64,000 nucleotides of DNA from Coenobita brevimanus. Taxonomy: Eukaryota > Arthropoda > Malacostraca > Decapoda > Coenobitidae. The notes under the pieces are model-generated. The model searched no databases. It was given only the letters and a program-made list of their open reading frames with translations, and was not told the origin of the DNA. The stretch is taken from positions 42,787,853 through 42,851,852 of the forward strand of contig CM064669.1 in the NCBI GenBank assembly GCA_032717465.1. Reading direction: 5' to 3'. Below, one piece after another: positions 34,982-45,481 of the stretch; position 1 is the stretch's first letter, and every line of letters begins with the position of its first letter. Position numbers and translations under genes: made by a program.

Positions 34982-35400
34982 TGGGAAGGTTTAATGTGGT
35001 GGTGGTGGGAAAGTGTAGTGTGCTGGTGGTGGGAATGTGTAGTGTGCTGGTGGTGGGAATGTGTAGTGTGCTGGTCGTGGGAATGTGCTGTGTGGTGGTA
35101 GTGCGGAGGGTGTAGTGTGGTGATGGTGGTAGGGAGGATGTTGTGTGGCGGTGGTGATAGTTGTGGTGGGGGGGAATGTAGTTTGGTTGTAGTGGGGGTT
35201 GAGTGTACTGTAGTAGTAGTGAGAGTCGGGAGGATGAAGTGTGGTGGTGGGGAGGTTGTAGTGAGGTGGTGGTGGTGAGGGTGAACTGTGGTGAGGGTGT
35301 AGTGTGGTGGTAGTGGGGAGTGGGTAGTGTAATGGTGGTGGGAGTGGGGAGTGTGGCAAAATGTAGGGTAATGTGTGGTGTTGTGGTGTAGGCAACGGCT
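34982..35400. repeat. G-rich minisatellite, copy B right part
   Basis: Resumes the array split by the LINE and ends at the same unique boundary as copy A (here GGCAACGGCTGTGCC). Confidence 0.92.
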
Positions 35401-35571
35401 GTGCCTTAGGCTTCATCGTTCTATTAGTTTTATGGTGGTATGTACGGAACGCCACATTATATATTCTGATAATAGCTACATTCCAGACGATATTGGTATT
35501 CTCCTGCTCCAATATAAGCTGAAGTAGGACTTAATTATAAAAAAAATAACAAATAAATAAATAATTGAACA

Positions 35572-35876
35572 AACTAGAGGGGCACTCATTGAAGGGCATC
35601 TCTCCAACAAGGCAACGTATTTTCCAAACTACTCTTCATAATGGGTTAGGTATCCTCATCACTGATTAGGGTTTCATAAAAAAAGTTATCCGGATCCAGA
35701 ATCTGTAATACGATCCGGATCGGTCCTAAAAGTTACTCGATTGTTCCCTGGAACATTGGCTATCCACCCACCAAATTTGGTCCATATCCCCTTTTTACTT
35801 TTTGAGTAATCATGCTAACAAACTAAAAAAAAAAGGGGGGGGGGGATGACAACATACTCCCCTTGTCTGAGAGAGT
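35572..35876 (+). mobile_element. ~300-bp insertion present in copy B only
   Basis: Copy A reads directly from the AATAAATAATTAAAT-like run to TAAACTTAATAAA (about 3800-3835). Copy B has an extra segment starting near AACTAGAGGGGCACTC. It contains GTTATCCGGATCC and ATTTGGTCCATATCCCC and ends in an ACATACTCCCC...GAGAGTAAA hairpin-like tail. The layout matches 14690-14828 and 61320-61540. Confidence 0.65.
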
Positions 35877-35992
35877 AAACTTAATAAAAATGACTATTGC
35901 ACCCTACCCATTATTTCAACTGAACCCAAAGATTTTCTTTAGCTGACTACTTCCTAACACACTGAGGACTGAAAACAACCTAGATGATGATG

Positions 35993-35995
<3 letters not shown>

Positions 35996-36030
<35 letters not shown>
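35996..36030. repeat. (CT)n microsatellite, copy B
   Basis: Counterpart of 3939-3992. Confidence 0.95.
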
Positions 36031-36034
<4 letters not shown>

Positions 36035-36212
36035 AACTTTTTTCTCATTAAGGATGAAGTGTGCTAGTAATACAATCACCCATTCTTTGTCTCTCACCTT
36101 TTTACACTTGTTCTATCATTCTCCCTAATTTTCCCCAATCTTCATTCCCGCTTCCATCATTATTTTTGCGATTATCAACCCTTTCAATAACGATCACCTT
36201 TTGAAATTCATG

Positions 36213-36618
36213 TTTTACCCTCCACCTGACAAAGTTAGGGGAATGTGTTGTTTTCACCCGGATCACTAGGCGTCCGCCTGTAGAGTTGGGCGGCAGGGCA
36301 GCTGGCTGGGCGGAGATTTCGTTTCTGGGCCAGAACTCAATGTATTTACTATAGAATCATGAAAATTTCACATAGTTGTGTCTTATAGTGAACTGGTGCC
36401 TTTTGATAGACAGAATACTGTGTCTTGTTTTTTTTTTTTTTTTTTTTTGAAAAATGAAAAAAAAAAAAATCCAAAGACTACAATGCGACCTGCACAAAGA
36501 ATGTTAAACGTCCTCATGACACTCTCTTTACGCCCAAGTTAGGTGTGCTGGGGAGGTGGGGGTTAAGTGGTCAGATGGAGGGTTGCAACTGCGTAGAGTT
36601 GCCTATGTTTTCTTCTTC
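36213..36618. mobile_element. ~405-bp insertion present in copy B only
   Basis: Absent from copy A at the matching point (about 4190). It starts CCTCCACCTGACAAAGTTAG, then GTGTTGTTTTCACCCGG, contains poly(T)/poly(A) near 36430-36470, and ends before the shared GTCGA(C/T)TTTATGT. The start resembles an inverted end of the hairpin-ended class above. Confidence 0.55.
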
Positions 36619-37059
36619 CAGTCGATTTTATGTAACTCAGGGGAAACTTATCGAAATGAATGAGTTAGATATTCATTAGCTCCTTCATTACCAGATGTCA
36701 GCTCTAACCTAAAATATATCGTCCGTAGGGAAAATCAATGAAAATTAAATCACTGTAGTGTTGTAAGAAAAGGAAAGCAGCACTAATTTTTACTTCCCAA
36801 TTTATTTAGTTTCCTTTGTCTCCTCTGTCTCATTAGTTGTTCGTCAATATTTTTGCCAACAAATTCCTCACATTATCCACTGTATTTTTTTTAACCGTAA
36901 AGTGCCGGTGGTAGATGGTGGCGACCATCATCCTTTCACTTGATGTAATGTTGCCACTTCCTCGTTTTTGGCAATCTATCTCTGTGTCTGCCCTCCTCTC
37001 TTCCTACTTCTCCCTTTCTTTCCACGCACTTTTTATTGCTTTTTTTTTCTAATTCAAAT

Positions 37060-37370
37060 GGCTCTACACTCAGTGACAAGCCTAATGGTTCCTTGTTAAC
37101 TGAAACAATTTACAAAGCTTGGTGGTAACCATATGCCCAAATTACGAAGTGGTATGGAGTATACTATGGTGCTCCTGCTAACAGGGTAGAGAGATGCAAA
37201 TGCATTGTCCACCCGAGAACCAAACCTCCACATTTTTTCGTGTCAGTAGCAAGGTGCTGTCAACCGAAAGAGAACATCGGTTTACTTCGCGGGATGGCCC
37301 AGCAAAGGCGGTTGCTTGCCTGTGGTTGATGGGTCAGCTCGGTCTGAAAGAATGGGGTTGATCAACAACT
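37060..37370 (+). mobile_element. Composite SINE-like unit (copy 4)
   Basis: Left module reads, inverted, GGTATGGTTACCACC...AGTGTAGAGCC; right module reads GAGATGCAAATGC, GAGAACCAAACCTCC, ACATCGGTTTACTTCGCGGG and GGTTGATCAACAACTG. It shares the position and flanks of copy 1 and therefore predates the duplication. Confidence 0.7.
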
Positions 37371-38175
37371 GTAAAGTGCTGCAATCGAATGGCAGATTAT
37401 CCCTTTGGCCAGAATTTCCAACACACCCCAAGTTTACACAGTCCGTTGCTACCTTGTTTACTCTTACACAGAGGGGGCTCAGTCTGACACTCTCCCTAAC
37501 ACCTCACCTCACATCACCACGCTCGCTCCTCTCCCTTTACCTCTTCCCTTCTGTACTTTGTACTTACTTCTTTCTATTCCTATTTCTATCATCCTGTTTC
37601 TTCTCCACCTCGTCTTTCTTCTCTGTTTAAATTTTCCTAGTCTTCCTCCTCCTCTTCCCCACTTTTCTCCTCTTCGGCTTCTCTTTCTGTTTTTTCTCAT
37701 CTTCATTTCCATACTAAATTATCTCCTCCCCTCTCATTTGTTTTCCTTTTTTTTTCACATTTGCATTGTAATCTCTCCGGTGTAGTTATTTTGTGTCTCC
37801 TTCCGCCTCTTCCTCCCGTCAGTGAACTAACCTACGTGACCTAGTTTCTCTTTCGCGAGTATTGTGCTTCCTTCCCTCTCTTCCAATTGTCGACCCTTTC
37901 TTTTTTTCCTCGCAGCTTGTTATTTTATTTCTCCCTCTTGTTCCTGTACACCATTTATCACTCCTTCTCCTCGCCCCGTTCTTCTCTTCCTCTTCTTCCC
38001 CTCTTCTCCCTCTCTCCATCAACTTCCACTTGCTTCTTCTGGTTGTGTTCCTACTGTCGCTTCTGAAAGCATACCCGTTTTACTCTCCTCCAGGCAACTT
38101 TTCATTCCCGATCTTCCTTTCAATTTTCTTTCTGCACAGATTAGCCTACTGCGGCTCAACTTATTTCTAACTTAT

Positions 38176-39160
38176 TATAAAAAAAAAAAAAAAAAAACAC
38201 CAGGTGAGTGAAAAGCTTACGTTTGTTTACTACGAGGGGACGATAAGCTTACGTTTATTTACCGCGAGGGAGCTGCCAGCCTGAGCCATGTAGCAGAATA
38301 TTTTCCCGTGCTTTCTAGTTGGGCAAGTGTACGTATGTATGTATGTACAGTATGTTTGAACGTATTTATGTATGTATTCTACTGACACCCAGGAGATCCG
38401 GTATTAAATAAAACCATACTGATATCTGCATGAGAGAATATCAAATACTCTTCCTGTATCCGGTGAATTTTCTTATTTACTTTTGCTTCTTCTAAAAGAC
38501 TCTACGCAACTTAGAACTGACCACTGGTTGACAATGGATTAAAGGCGATTAGATCTAACTTCTCAAGCCTGACAAGTCCTAACTGATATTAAAGAAAGCC
38601 GCTGAAAGTAACGAAAATAAATTCCAGCAGACGTCTAATGACTGAAGGGGTTAAAAATATTGTGAAATATCATAAAAAAGAAAAATAAGGAAATAATGAG
38701 TCTCCTGACCTTGAAGAGTATACAAGGCTTAAAAAATGAGGGACAACGAAATTTATGAAGCCTACTCGATACTTACATTTGCTTCGAAAGCGAGGCACAC
38801 CGAGTTACTCACCTCCTGAAAATGAGAAAAAGAAAATGTATGGCCTCTTAATAGCTAATGAATATCTTCTTCTTTCAGACTATCCACCACAAGCAATATA
38901 TAACTCCATCTATTACTCTGCATTTGATTCTAAAACCCGTCCTTTGCCTCTGCTGTTTCACGTTTCACATGTAATAATTACTGAACAGCCATCCTTAACA
39001 TTTTAATTTCACACAGCATCCCAAACACTGTAACTCATTTTGTAACACTTCTCGGTAAGATTTGAAACCTATCCCTCCCTTCTACACGCCTGTCATCACA
39101 CAGTGCACATACAACATGAACCATTTTCACACCATCGACATTTATACTGTACACACCGAG
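38176..39160. other. Unassigned spacer
   Basis: Poly(A) near 38180-38195, a (GTAT)n patch near 38330, and an isolated ACTGAAGGGGTTAA MITE terminus at 38641. No gene recognised. Confidence 0.5.
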
Positions 39161-39260
39161 TTAACCTCTTCAATCCTGTGACGAGTTTTTATATATAATT
39201 CTTGGTACCACCGAACGAATTTATTCATCAAAGGGAAAACTCTCGCTGTGAAGCGGTTAA
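39161..39260. mobile_element. 100-bp TTAA MITE
   Basis: Begins TTAACCTCTTCAATCC; the right end reversed is TTAACCGCTTCACAGCG. TTAA flanks both ends. It contains a diverged, inverted copy of the AATAAA...CGTC core. Confidence 0.65.
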
Positions 39261-39458
39261 TGCTGTATATATATATGATTCATCCAGAAAAGAAAAACAA
39301 AAAAGTCGTCTAGATGTTGGGGGGGAAAAAAAAAACGCCATCGCATTCAGTATGTTAATGCCGTTATAACTCTCATTCCTCTCCAATATCATCATTCACT
39401 GGCAAACCAACTCCCCCCACCCCCCACTTATTCCGTCATGGTGTGCTCACACCTGCTC

Positions 39459-39647
39459 TTAACCCATTTGTGCCCAGTCTCCTAAACAAAGGTCAAGGCT
39501 GGGCATTTTCAAAAGTTAATAATGGTGGGAACCCCAGCGTACGGACCTATGACCTTCCCAACCACGAGCCGATAGGCGGAGGGAGGTCCGCTCAGTACCC
39601 TTCCAGCAGAATCCCTCGCACAGCAACCCTGGGAACTAATGGGTTAA
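39459..39647. mobile_element. 189-bp TTAA MITE, TTAACCCATT family
   Basis: Left end TTAACCCATTTGTGCCCAG; right end reversed TTAACCCATTAGTTCCCAG; 16 of 19 match. The interior has CTGGGCATTTTCAAAAGTTA and GGACCTATGA, also seen at 45244-45400. Confidence 0.72.
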
Positions 39648-39669
39648 ATACTTTATCTGATTATAAAGA

Positions 39670-39830
39670 TGACAGGAAGGTGGTGGTGGTTCAGTGGTAG
39701 AGTAACAGACTGCCCCCAAACTGTGATATGTGAAGTCCTTTGGCGCCACTTTTGGCCAATTGGATTGCTGTGCCACAGGGAACGGATGGTTAAGTGATTC
39801 GAATCCATAATAGTTCATTACGAGAAATCC
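39670..39830 (+). mobile_element. tRNA-like SINE fragment
   Basis: GGTGGTTCAGTGGTAGAGTA resembles an A box with a tRNA 5' stem. The B box is not clear. A GTGCCACAGGG body follows. Too diverged for a tRNA gene. Confidence 0.45.
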
Positions 39831-39834
39831 CTCA

Positions 39835-40600
39835 CCACTGAATGAAATGGTTTGGTGGCGGCATCAATAAAATAAAAAAATGTATCACCGAATCCAGACC
39901 TTAATTGATATTTTTGAGTTTTCAATCTTACTTCTCCCATAAGCTGAATACAACTGCCAAGGAAATGCCCGAATAAATAATTAAAATATTACCCTGCTGA
40001 AAGTGTTAAGTGAAATAAGGTGTATGCTGCCACTGCAGCCCCAAAGGAGCTACTGGGAACGGGTTGCCTAGTCCATGCCCAGAATCGACTGCATTAAAAA
40101 AAAGTACGAGGTGAGGAAGAAATGAAGTATTCCAATTAATTATCAGCCTTGAATTCTGACAAAGAGGGAGGCAGTCCAGCACAACACAAGATCGGGCATC
40201 GCCACTCCCTCGCAGGAGGTGGTGATCCCTGAACTGATCCGTCTACCGGTACTAAAAATACGTTATTATTCCTCTGCTAAGTAAGAACTGTTTTTGTAGC
40301 AAGAACGGACATAACAAGAACCAATATTCTTCCTTTCCTGACGTCGCAGAGTAACAAATCATTTAAGTTTGTCTGTGAATCAGGGCCGGAGTTCTATGTA
40401 GAATCCCTGTGTAGGGCATAAGGTCGCTAATACTATGGTGTATTCTAGACAACGCCGGATTACTCGGTATCATTGGCAAGAGCCTGCATGACAAAAAGGT
40501 AAACCTTTCGTTGCCATGGATACATTTTGCTGTTTCACTGAGACTGACAAAGAATAAGTTTCTTGTGGTGAGGAAGAACTCTACCCTGACAGAGATGTAA
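39835..40600. other. Spacer with scattered MITE-core fragments
   Basis: GAATGAAATGGTTTGGTGGC near 39839 and GAATACAACTGCCAAGG near 39946 look like eroded cores of the TTAACCCCTTCA family. Nothing else recognised. Confidence 0.45.
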
Positions 40601-40604
40601 CCCT

Positions 40605-40865
40605 TTCGTTGCCATGGTTTTTCATTCTGACTGACAGCGATTTTCTTCAGCTGTGGGAGATCCTGGTGGTGAAAGCATCAAAACTATTTCTTCAGTTATG
40701 AGAAATTCAAGCAGTGAAAGAATCAAAAGTATGTCTTCATTCATTAGAAATCCAAGCAGTGAAAGAAATCAAAACTATTTCTTCATTTATGAGAAATCGT
40801 TGCAGTGAAATAATCAAAACTTCCTTCAGGTGTGGGAAATTATAGCAGTGCAAGATTCAAGATTA
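40605..40865 (+). repeat. ~50-60-bp degenerate tandem repeat
   Basis: Four to five units share (T/A)GAGAAATCNNNGCAGTGAAA and ATCAAAACTATTTCTTCA. The first starts beside AACCCTTTCGTTGCCATGG, which suggests derivation from the MITE family. Confidence 0.75.
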
Positions 40866-41400
40866 TTCTGATTAAAGAAAAGAATTACAAGAAGCGGCGT
40901 TAAATCTCTTCGGCAACACATTTTTTACGGCGTGTTCGGCAGCGGGATGGGGAATTTGCAAAACTGGAAATCTACAGTAATTACGCGCGAAATTCGCTAC
41001 GTCTCTTGTCTGAGATGACGGCCTCGATAAAATTTGCATCAAACGGCTTTAAATCTCGGTGGCAACCTTTTTCTTCCTTTTTTTACAGAGTTCAATCCCC
41101 AGGTTCCGGAATGTTCACTTCCTACACTGTAATGACTTCTGTTTTATTCTTGCTACCACCTGACGACTTTATTCTGATTTGGAGAGAGATCTCGAGTCTG
41201 AGGTGCTAAACAGCATTCAATAACCTTTCAACAACAAAAAGTCCTGCAAACCCTCTCGCAGCAATATAGGAAGGGAATAACCTGTCACCCAGCTGTCAAA
41301 CATGTTCGCCACTCCTCACCCCACTGTGTCTGATCACGTTACCCTTATCAGCAGCTTGTCGGCCTTTTACCTTTCCTTTCTCTGAATTCGAATTGCCCCA
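40866..41400. other. Spacer with one inverted MITE core
   Basis: CACCTGACGACTTTATTCTG near 41148 is the reverse of the AATAAAGTCGTC(T/A)GGTGG core. Otherwise nothing recognised. Confidence 0.45.
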
Positions 41401-41816
41401 CTTTCTCTCCTTGTCTCCTCCTCTTCCTTTCTCTTTCTTCTCTTCCTCCTCACCATTTTTCTCCCTGTCTCTTCCTCCATCTCATCCTCCTTTTCTCCAA
41501 ACAACTTTTATTCTTTTTCCTACCCTCCCCTCCTCCTCTGCAGCTTCTCTCTCTCTCTCTTTCTCTCTCCCCTTTCACCGGAATTTCTTGGCAGCTCTGC
41601 CGCTGTTGTACCTCAGTATGGGAATAGCGTTTATTCCTGTTCTATTTTTCTATTGACAGTTTACCTACCTGCCAATCAATCTATCTATTCATCTACCTTT
41701 TTGTCTATCTCATATACTGGTTTCCTATTCAATTCCCATTGATATGTACAGTATACTAGAATACCTGGCACAGGCTTGTAATCTCGATATAAGTACAAAC
41801 CGACCACCTTATCTGA

Positions 41817-41866
<50 letters not shown>

Positions 41867-42546
41867 TACAGTATAGAGACAGACAGACAGATACAGACAG
41901 ACACAGACAGATATAAACATCGTTAATCTTACCCTTACCGCCTCTCTCCTTTAGTCTTCGTAGTCTTTTTGTATTTCCTGATTTCTGTCTTACTTTGTAT
42001 TTTCCTTATTTCTCCTCTTTGTCTGTCTTATACGTTGCTTTCTCCCTTACTGCTTATCTGCCATCTTTTCTCTCTTCTTATTAACTTACCTTTATTTCCT
42101 TCCTTACTCTCGAGATATATTCGTTTCTCCCTCTTCTCCCTCCACGCTTCTGTAATCTCCCTCTTATTTTTTCCCTTCCCCCTTCCTCAATAATCTTCTT
42201 CTAGTCTTACTCTTGCCTCTCTACTCCCCGCCCTTTCTAGTTCCCTCCTCTCTTCTCATCTACCTTTCTCCCTCATTAATCTGTTTTCATCTTTCGTTCT
42301 TCCTCTTCCTTGTTTTTTATCAACCGATCTTCCTCCCCATTCATTTCTCCTACTTCTCCCCCATTCCTCCCCTTTTCTCATTTCTCCCCTTCCCTTCTTC
42401 CAGCTTCCACTTTTTCCCTTCTCCCCATTCCATACTATCAGTTCTCTCTCTCTCTTCCCTTTACAATTTCGTATCCTGTCTCCTGATTGTGCTGTCATCT
42501 TTATCCTTTATGTATGATACATCACCCTTATTATTCTACAGTACAG

Positions 42547-42600
<54 letters not shown>

Positions 42601-42660
42601 AACAGCCCATCACTCACATTCTGCCCATCTCTCAACTTTCACTTTTTTTTTTGTTTTTTT
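41401..42660. repeat. CT-rich tract with (CA)n and (CT)n
   Basis: Pyrimidine-rich sequence with (CA)n at 41823-41864, (GACA)n nearby and (CT)n at 42551-42597. The 87- to 153-codon frames here are Ser/Leu/Phe/Pro low complexity. Confidence 0.85.
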
Positions 42661-44360
42661 ACAATTTTATATGACCCACGCCAAGTACGATAACTGAACG
42701 CATCACAAATTCTATTTATTCAGTAAATTCATTTTAGTGTATATCGGGACCGCGTTGTTGCTGAAAAACTGCTGTGAACCTGGGAGTCTGGGACGAGTAT
42801 ATATTAAGAGCAACTAGTTTTATTTATTAGTTTTAAATGATTTAGACTGCCCTCTTTTTACCAAAGAACTCGTATTCTTTTATTTAGGGTATAACTTGGA
42901 AAATGGTTTAATTTCAAATTTCAAATGGTTTACCAAGGGTAGGGATGAATTAACGTATTATTATTGATTTCAGTTAAGAATTAAGGAAGTAAGTTATTAC
43001 TCTGTGTACAGCAAAATTTACTCATTGATGCAATTATCGTACGGTAAGAAAATTGAATCAGTTTACCCTGTTTTACCAAAAAAAAAATAGTTTCCTTTTA
43101 TGTAAATTAGAACCAAGATCATTGTTTGATGTGTAAAGTATATACAATTATTACAAATAATTTTATATATTTTCATTACTTCTCTATCTTGAAAAATTTT
43201 GGTTGATCTTGAAAGATTTTTGAAGCCCATCTTGAAAATTTTTGTTTTGACCGCTGGAATCACTGGTCCAAATATCAAACTTATTTGGTACTCCCAGATG
43301 CACGAGTGACACTGAATGATGGACAGGTATTGTACATGAAAGAAAGTCGCAACAAATGGTCATAATGGTGGTATTTAAAGAGCCTACATATTTCGCACAC
43401 CATTAAATTAGTCCTACACAGTTGACGTCTGCATGATTTGCAATTATATGTGACAGTGAGCGCTGTGGAAACGAAATGTTTGAATACTGTCTGTCCTCCG
43501 TGACACCAATCCTTCATTTCAGAGTTTCAGGTATTTTCACTCTGAATTTATCTAACCTGATCTGATCCAACTTACCAGACCTGACCCAATCTACTCTAAC
43601 CATGTCTGGTATAATCAAACCTATTGTATATTGTAATGGCCTAGTTAATCACTTCCAGTGACTTTCTTGTGATCCTTCTCAATCCCATCCTACCAGCAAT
43701 ATCTTTCTATATCTATCTATATACCGATTCGTCTGTCTGTCTCTATCTGTCTGTCAATCTATATACGGATCTATCTATACAGTCTATAATGGACAATCAT
43801 GGGGGAAACGTTATACACTTGTCTAACCACCCCTGAACCACTCAAACACCTACCCATACACATGATTCGTTATCATCACAAAAATTCTCGACGACATTCA
43901 GCAGTTTTCCTACCACATCAAACATACTAAATACCTCCCACGGTCCCTCCCTGTTAATACTGCGACATGTATATTGCGGAACATTTGTGATACCTAATTT
44001 GTTCACTTCCCCCAAACTCTGTCATACTGAAATTATTTGGTCCACACAACCCCTACCAATTCATGTACTGCCTTGTTTATTATTCACCCGATATTCAAGT
44101 ACCGGTAATACCTTCTACATCATTCTTCTTCCTGAAGCCTCCAACTCTCTCAACATTTGCTCCGTGATAAATGCTGCTCTCACTTCGGTCACCTGTAACA
44201 GAGTACAACCACATTTTTAACTGTACTCGTCCAACTACACTAATACAAGCTTTCAGGATTAATTTTCATAAGTTCACTGAACTCTCCCCACTGCATCAAA
44301 CATTACTACAAAAACCTTATTAAAACCTGCTGTTTTCCCATTACCCAACCTTTTTAATAA
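42661..44360. other. Unassigned AT-rich spacer
   Basis: (CTAT)/(CTGT) patches near 43700-43780. No coding feature is supported. Confidence 0.5.
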
Positions 44361-44568
44361 TTAACCCTTCAATCTTATAACGTACATATCATGTTATTAT
44401 TATTATTACCACAAGATTTTATTCAGCTTGAGAGACGAGTTTTCGAACTGAAGATATATATAGCCATAATTAGCCCCTTTACTACATGCAGATTTCCTTT
44501 GTTGAAAAACTCGTCTGGTAGTAGCAAGAATAAAACAGGATAAGACGTCATCGTATTGAAGGGGTTAA
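44361..44568. mobile_element. 208-bp foldback TTAA element
   Basis: Starts TTAACCCTTCAATC and ends TATTGAAGGGGTTAA. The inverted match continues inward for about 65 bases: the left arm ACCACAAGATTTTATTCAGC pairs with the reverse of the right arm GAAAAACTCGTCTGGTAGTA. It therefore looks like two MITE units joined tail to tail, or one long hairpin element. Confidence 0.65.
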
Positions 44569-45243
44569 CCAAACTGGAGTGCGCTGGAACCAGTGGATAG
44601 TTATACAATCGTTTCTCAGAACCGCAGTGCAGCGTACTAGTGCGGACAATTATATCAATAACTTTTTAGTCACACAATTATGAAGGTCTTGAAGATTACG
44701 AAAAGTTTGTAGGGCTCCAAAGATCACATCACTGGATTTCGAAATTCGTTGTTCACAGTCTCTGTATTTTTTGTAATGAAGCTCGACAATAGGCTAATGT
44801 TTCCTGCTGTGCTGTAGAGGTTTGCTGGTAGAGCCAAGTTAATGTCAAACAGGTGGAATTATGTAACCATGTATTGTATCGACTAGTACGCACAATAAAA
44901 ATACAACACTCTAAACCACACGCAATTATGACACGATTCAGCTGCAGGAACGAGACTACTGAACAACAGTATTTTACAATGTCCCGTAACGAAAAAAATT
45001 GTTTATAAATGTATTCAATGTCTGTAGAAAATAATAGGGCCATAATGTAATAACAGCTGACATGCATTTTTCATACCGTATGTTGATTTAATCACAGAGC
45101 TTACCAACAACAAAAATGGCAGATGTTTTAGGAATGTTTTCAGGTGATTAACACGGCCACTGGATTCATGTAGATCGATGGGCATTTTGTTAAAACTGCG
45201 TCGATGTTTTATGGTTTTACCATCATTATTACATTTACTCTTG
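44569..45243. other. Unassigned spacer
   Basis: Nothing recognised. Confidence 0.5.
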
Positions 45244-45405
45244 TTAACCCATTTACGACAAGTGTCCTCAATATAGGACGGAACTGGGCATTTTGAAAAT
45301 TTAACGAAGAGGGGAACCCCGGGGAAGGGACCTATGAGCTCGACCCACCTTGACACTGACCCACCTACCGCTAAATAGGGAGTGACCCCCCTGATATAAT
45401 GAGGC
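45244..45405. mobile_element. TTAACCCATT-family MITE, second copy
   Basis: TTAACCCATTTACGAC, then ACTGGGCATTTTGAAAATTTA and GGGACCTATGAGCT in the same order as 39459-39647. The right end is not clear. Confidence 0.55.
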
Positions 45406-45409
45406 ATTT

Positions 45410-45481
45410 TATAGAATGCGGACTTGAAAGATGTACCTCTAAGTTTTGGTTTCATGTCTATATGACGAATTTTAAAGGAGT
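45410..45481 (+). repeat. Left half of an element split by the outer retrotransposon
   Basis: Ends ATTTTAAAGGAGT, and the sequence resumes after the retrotransposon as GGAGTTATGGCCAAAA (61275 on). Together with 61280-61540 it forms one interspersed element of the hairpin-ended class. Confidence 0.6.

Larger units (their letters stand above)
30955..38175. repeat. Segmental duplication, copy B (with later insertions)
   Basis: Homologous to 2375-5715. Relative to copy A it carries a 3.7-kb LINE (31274-34981) inside the minisatellite, about 300 bp at 35572-35876, and about 405 bp at 36213-36618. Removing these leaves about 2.8 kb that aligns in order with copy A. Confidence 0.82.
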
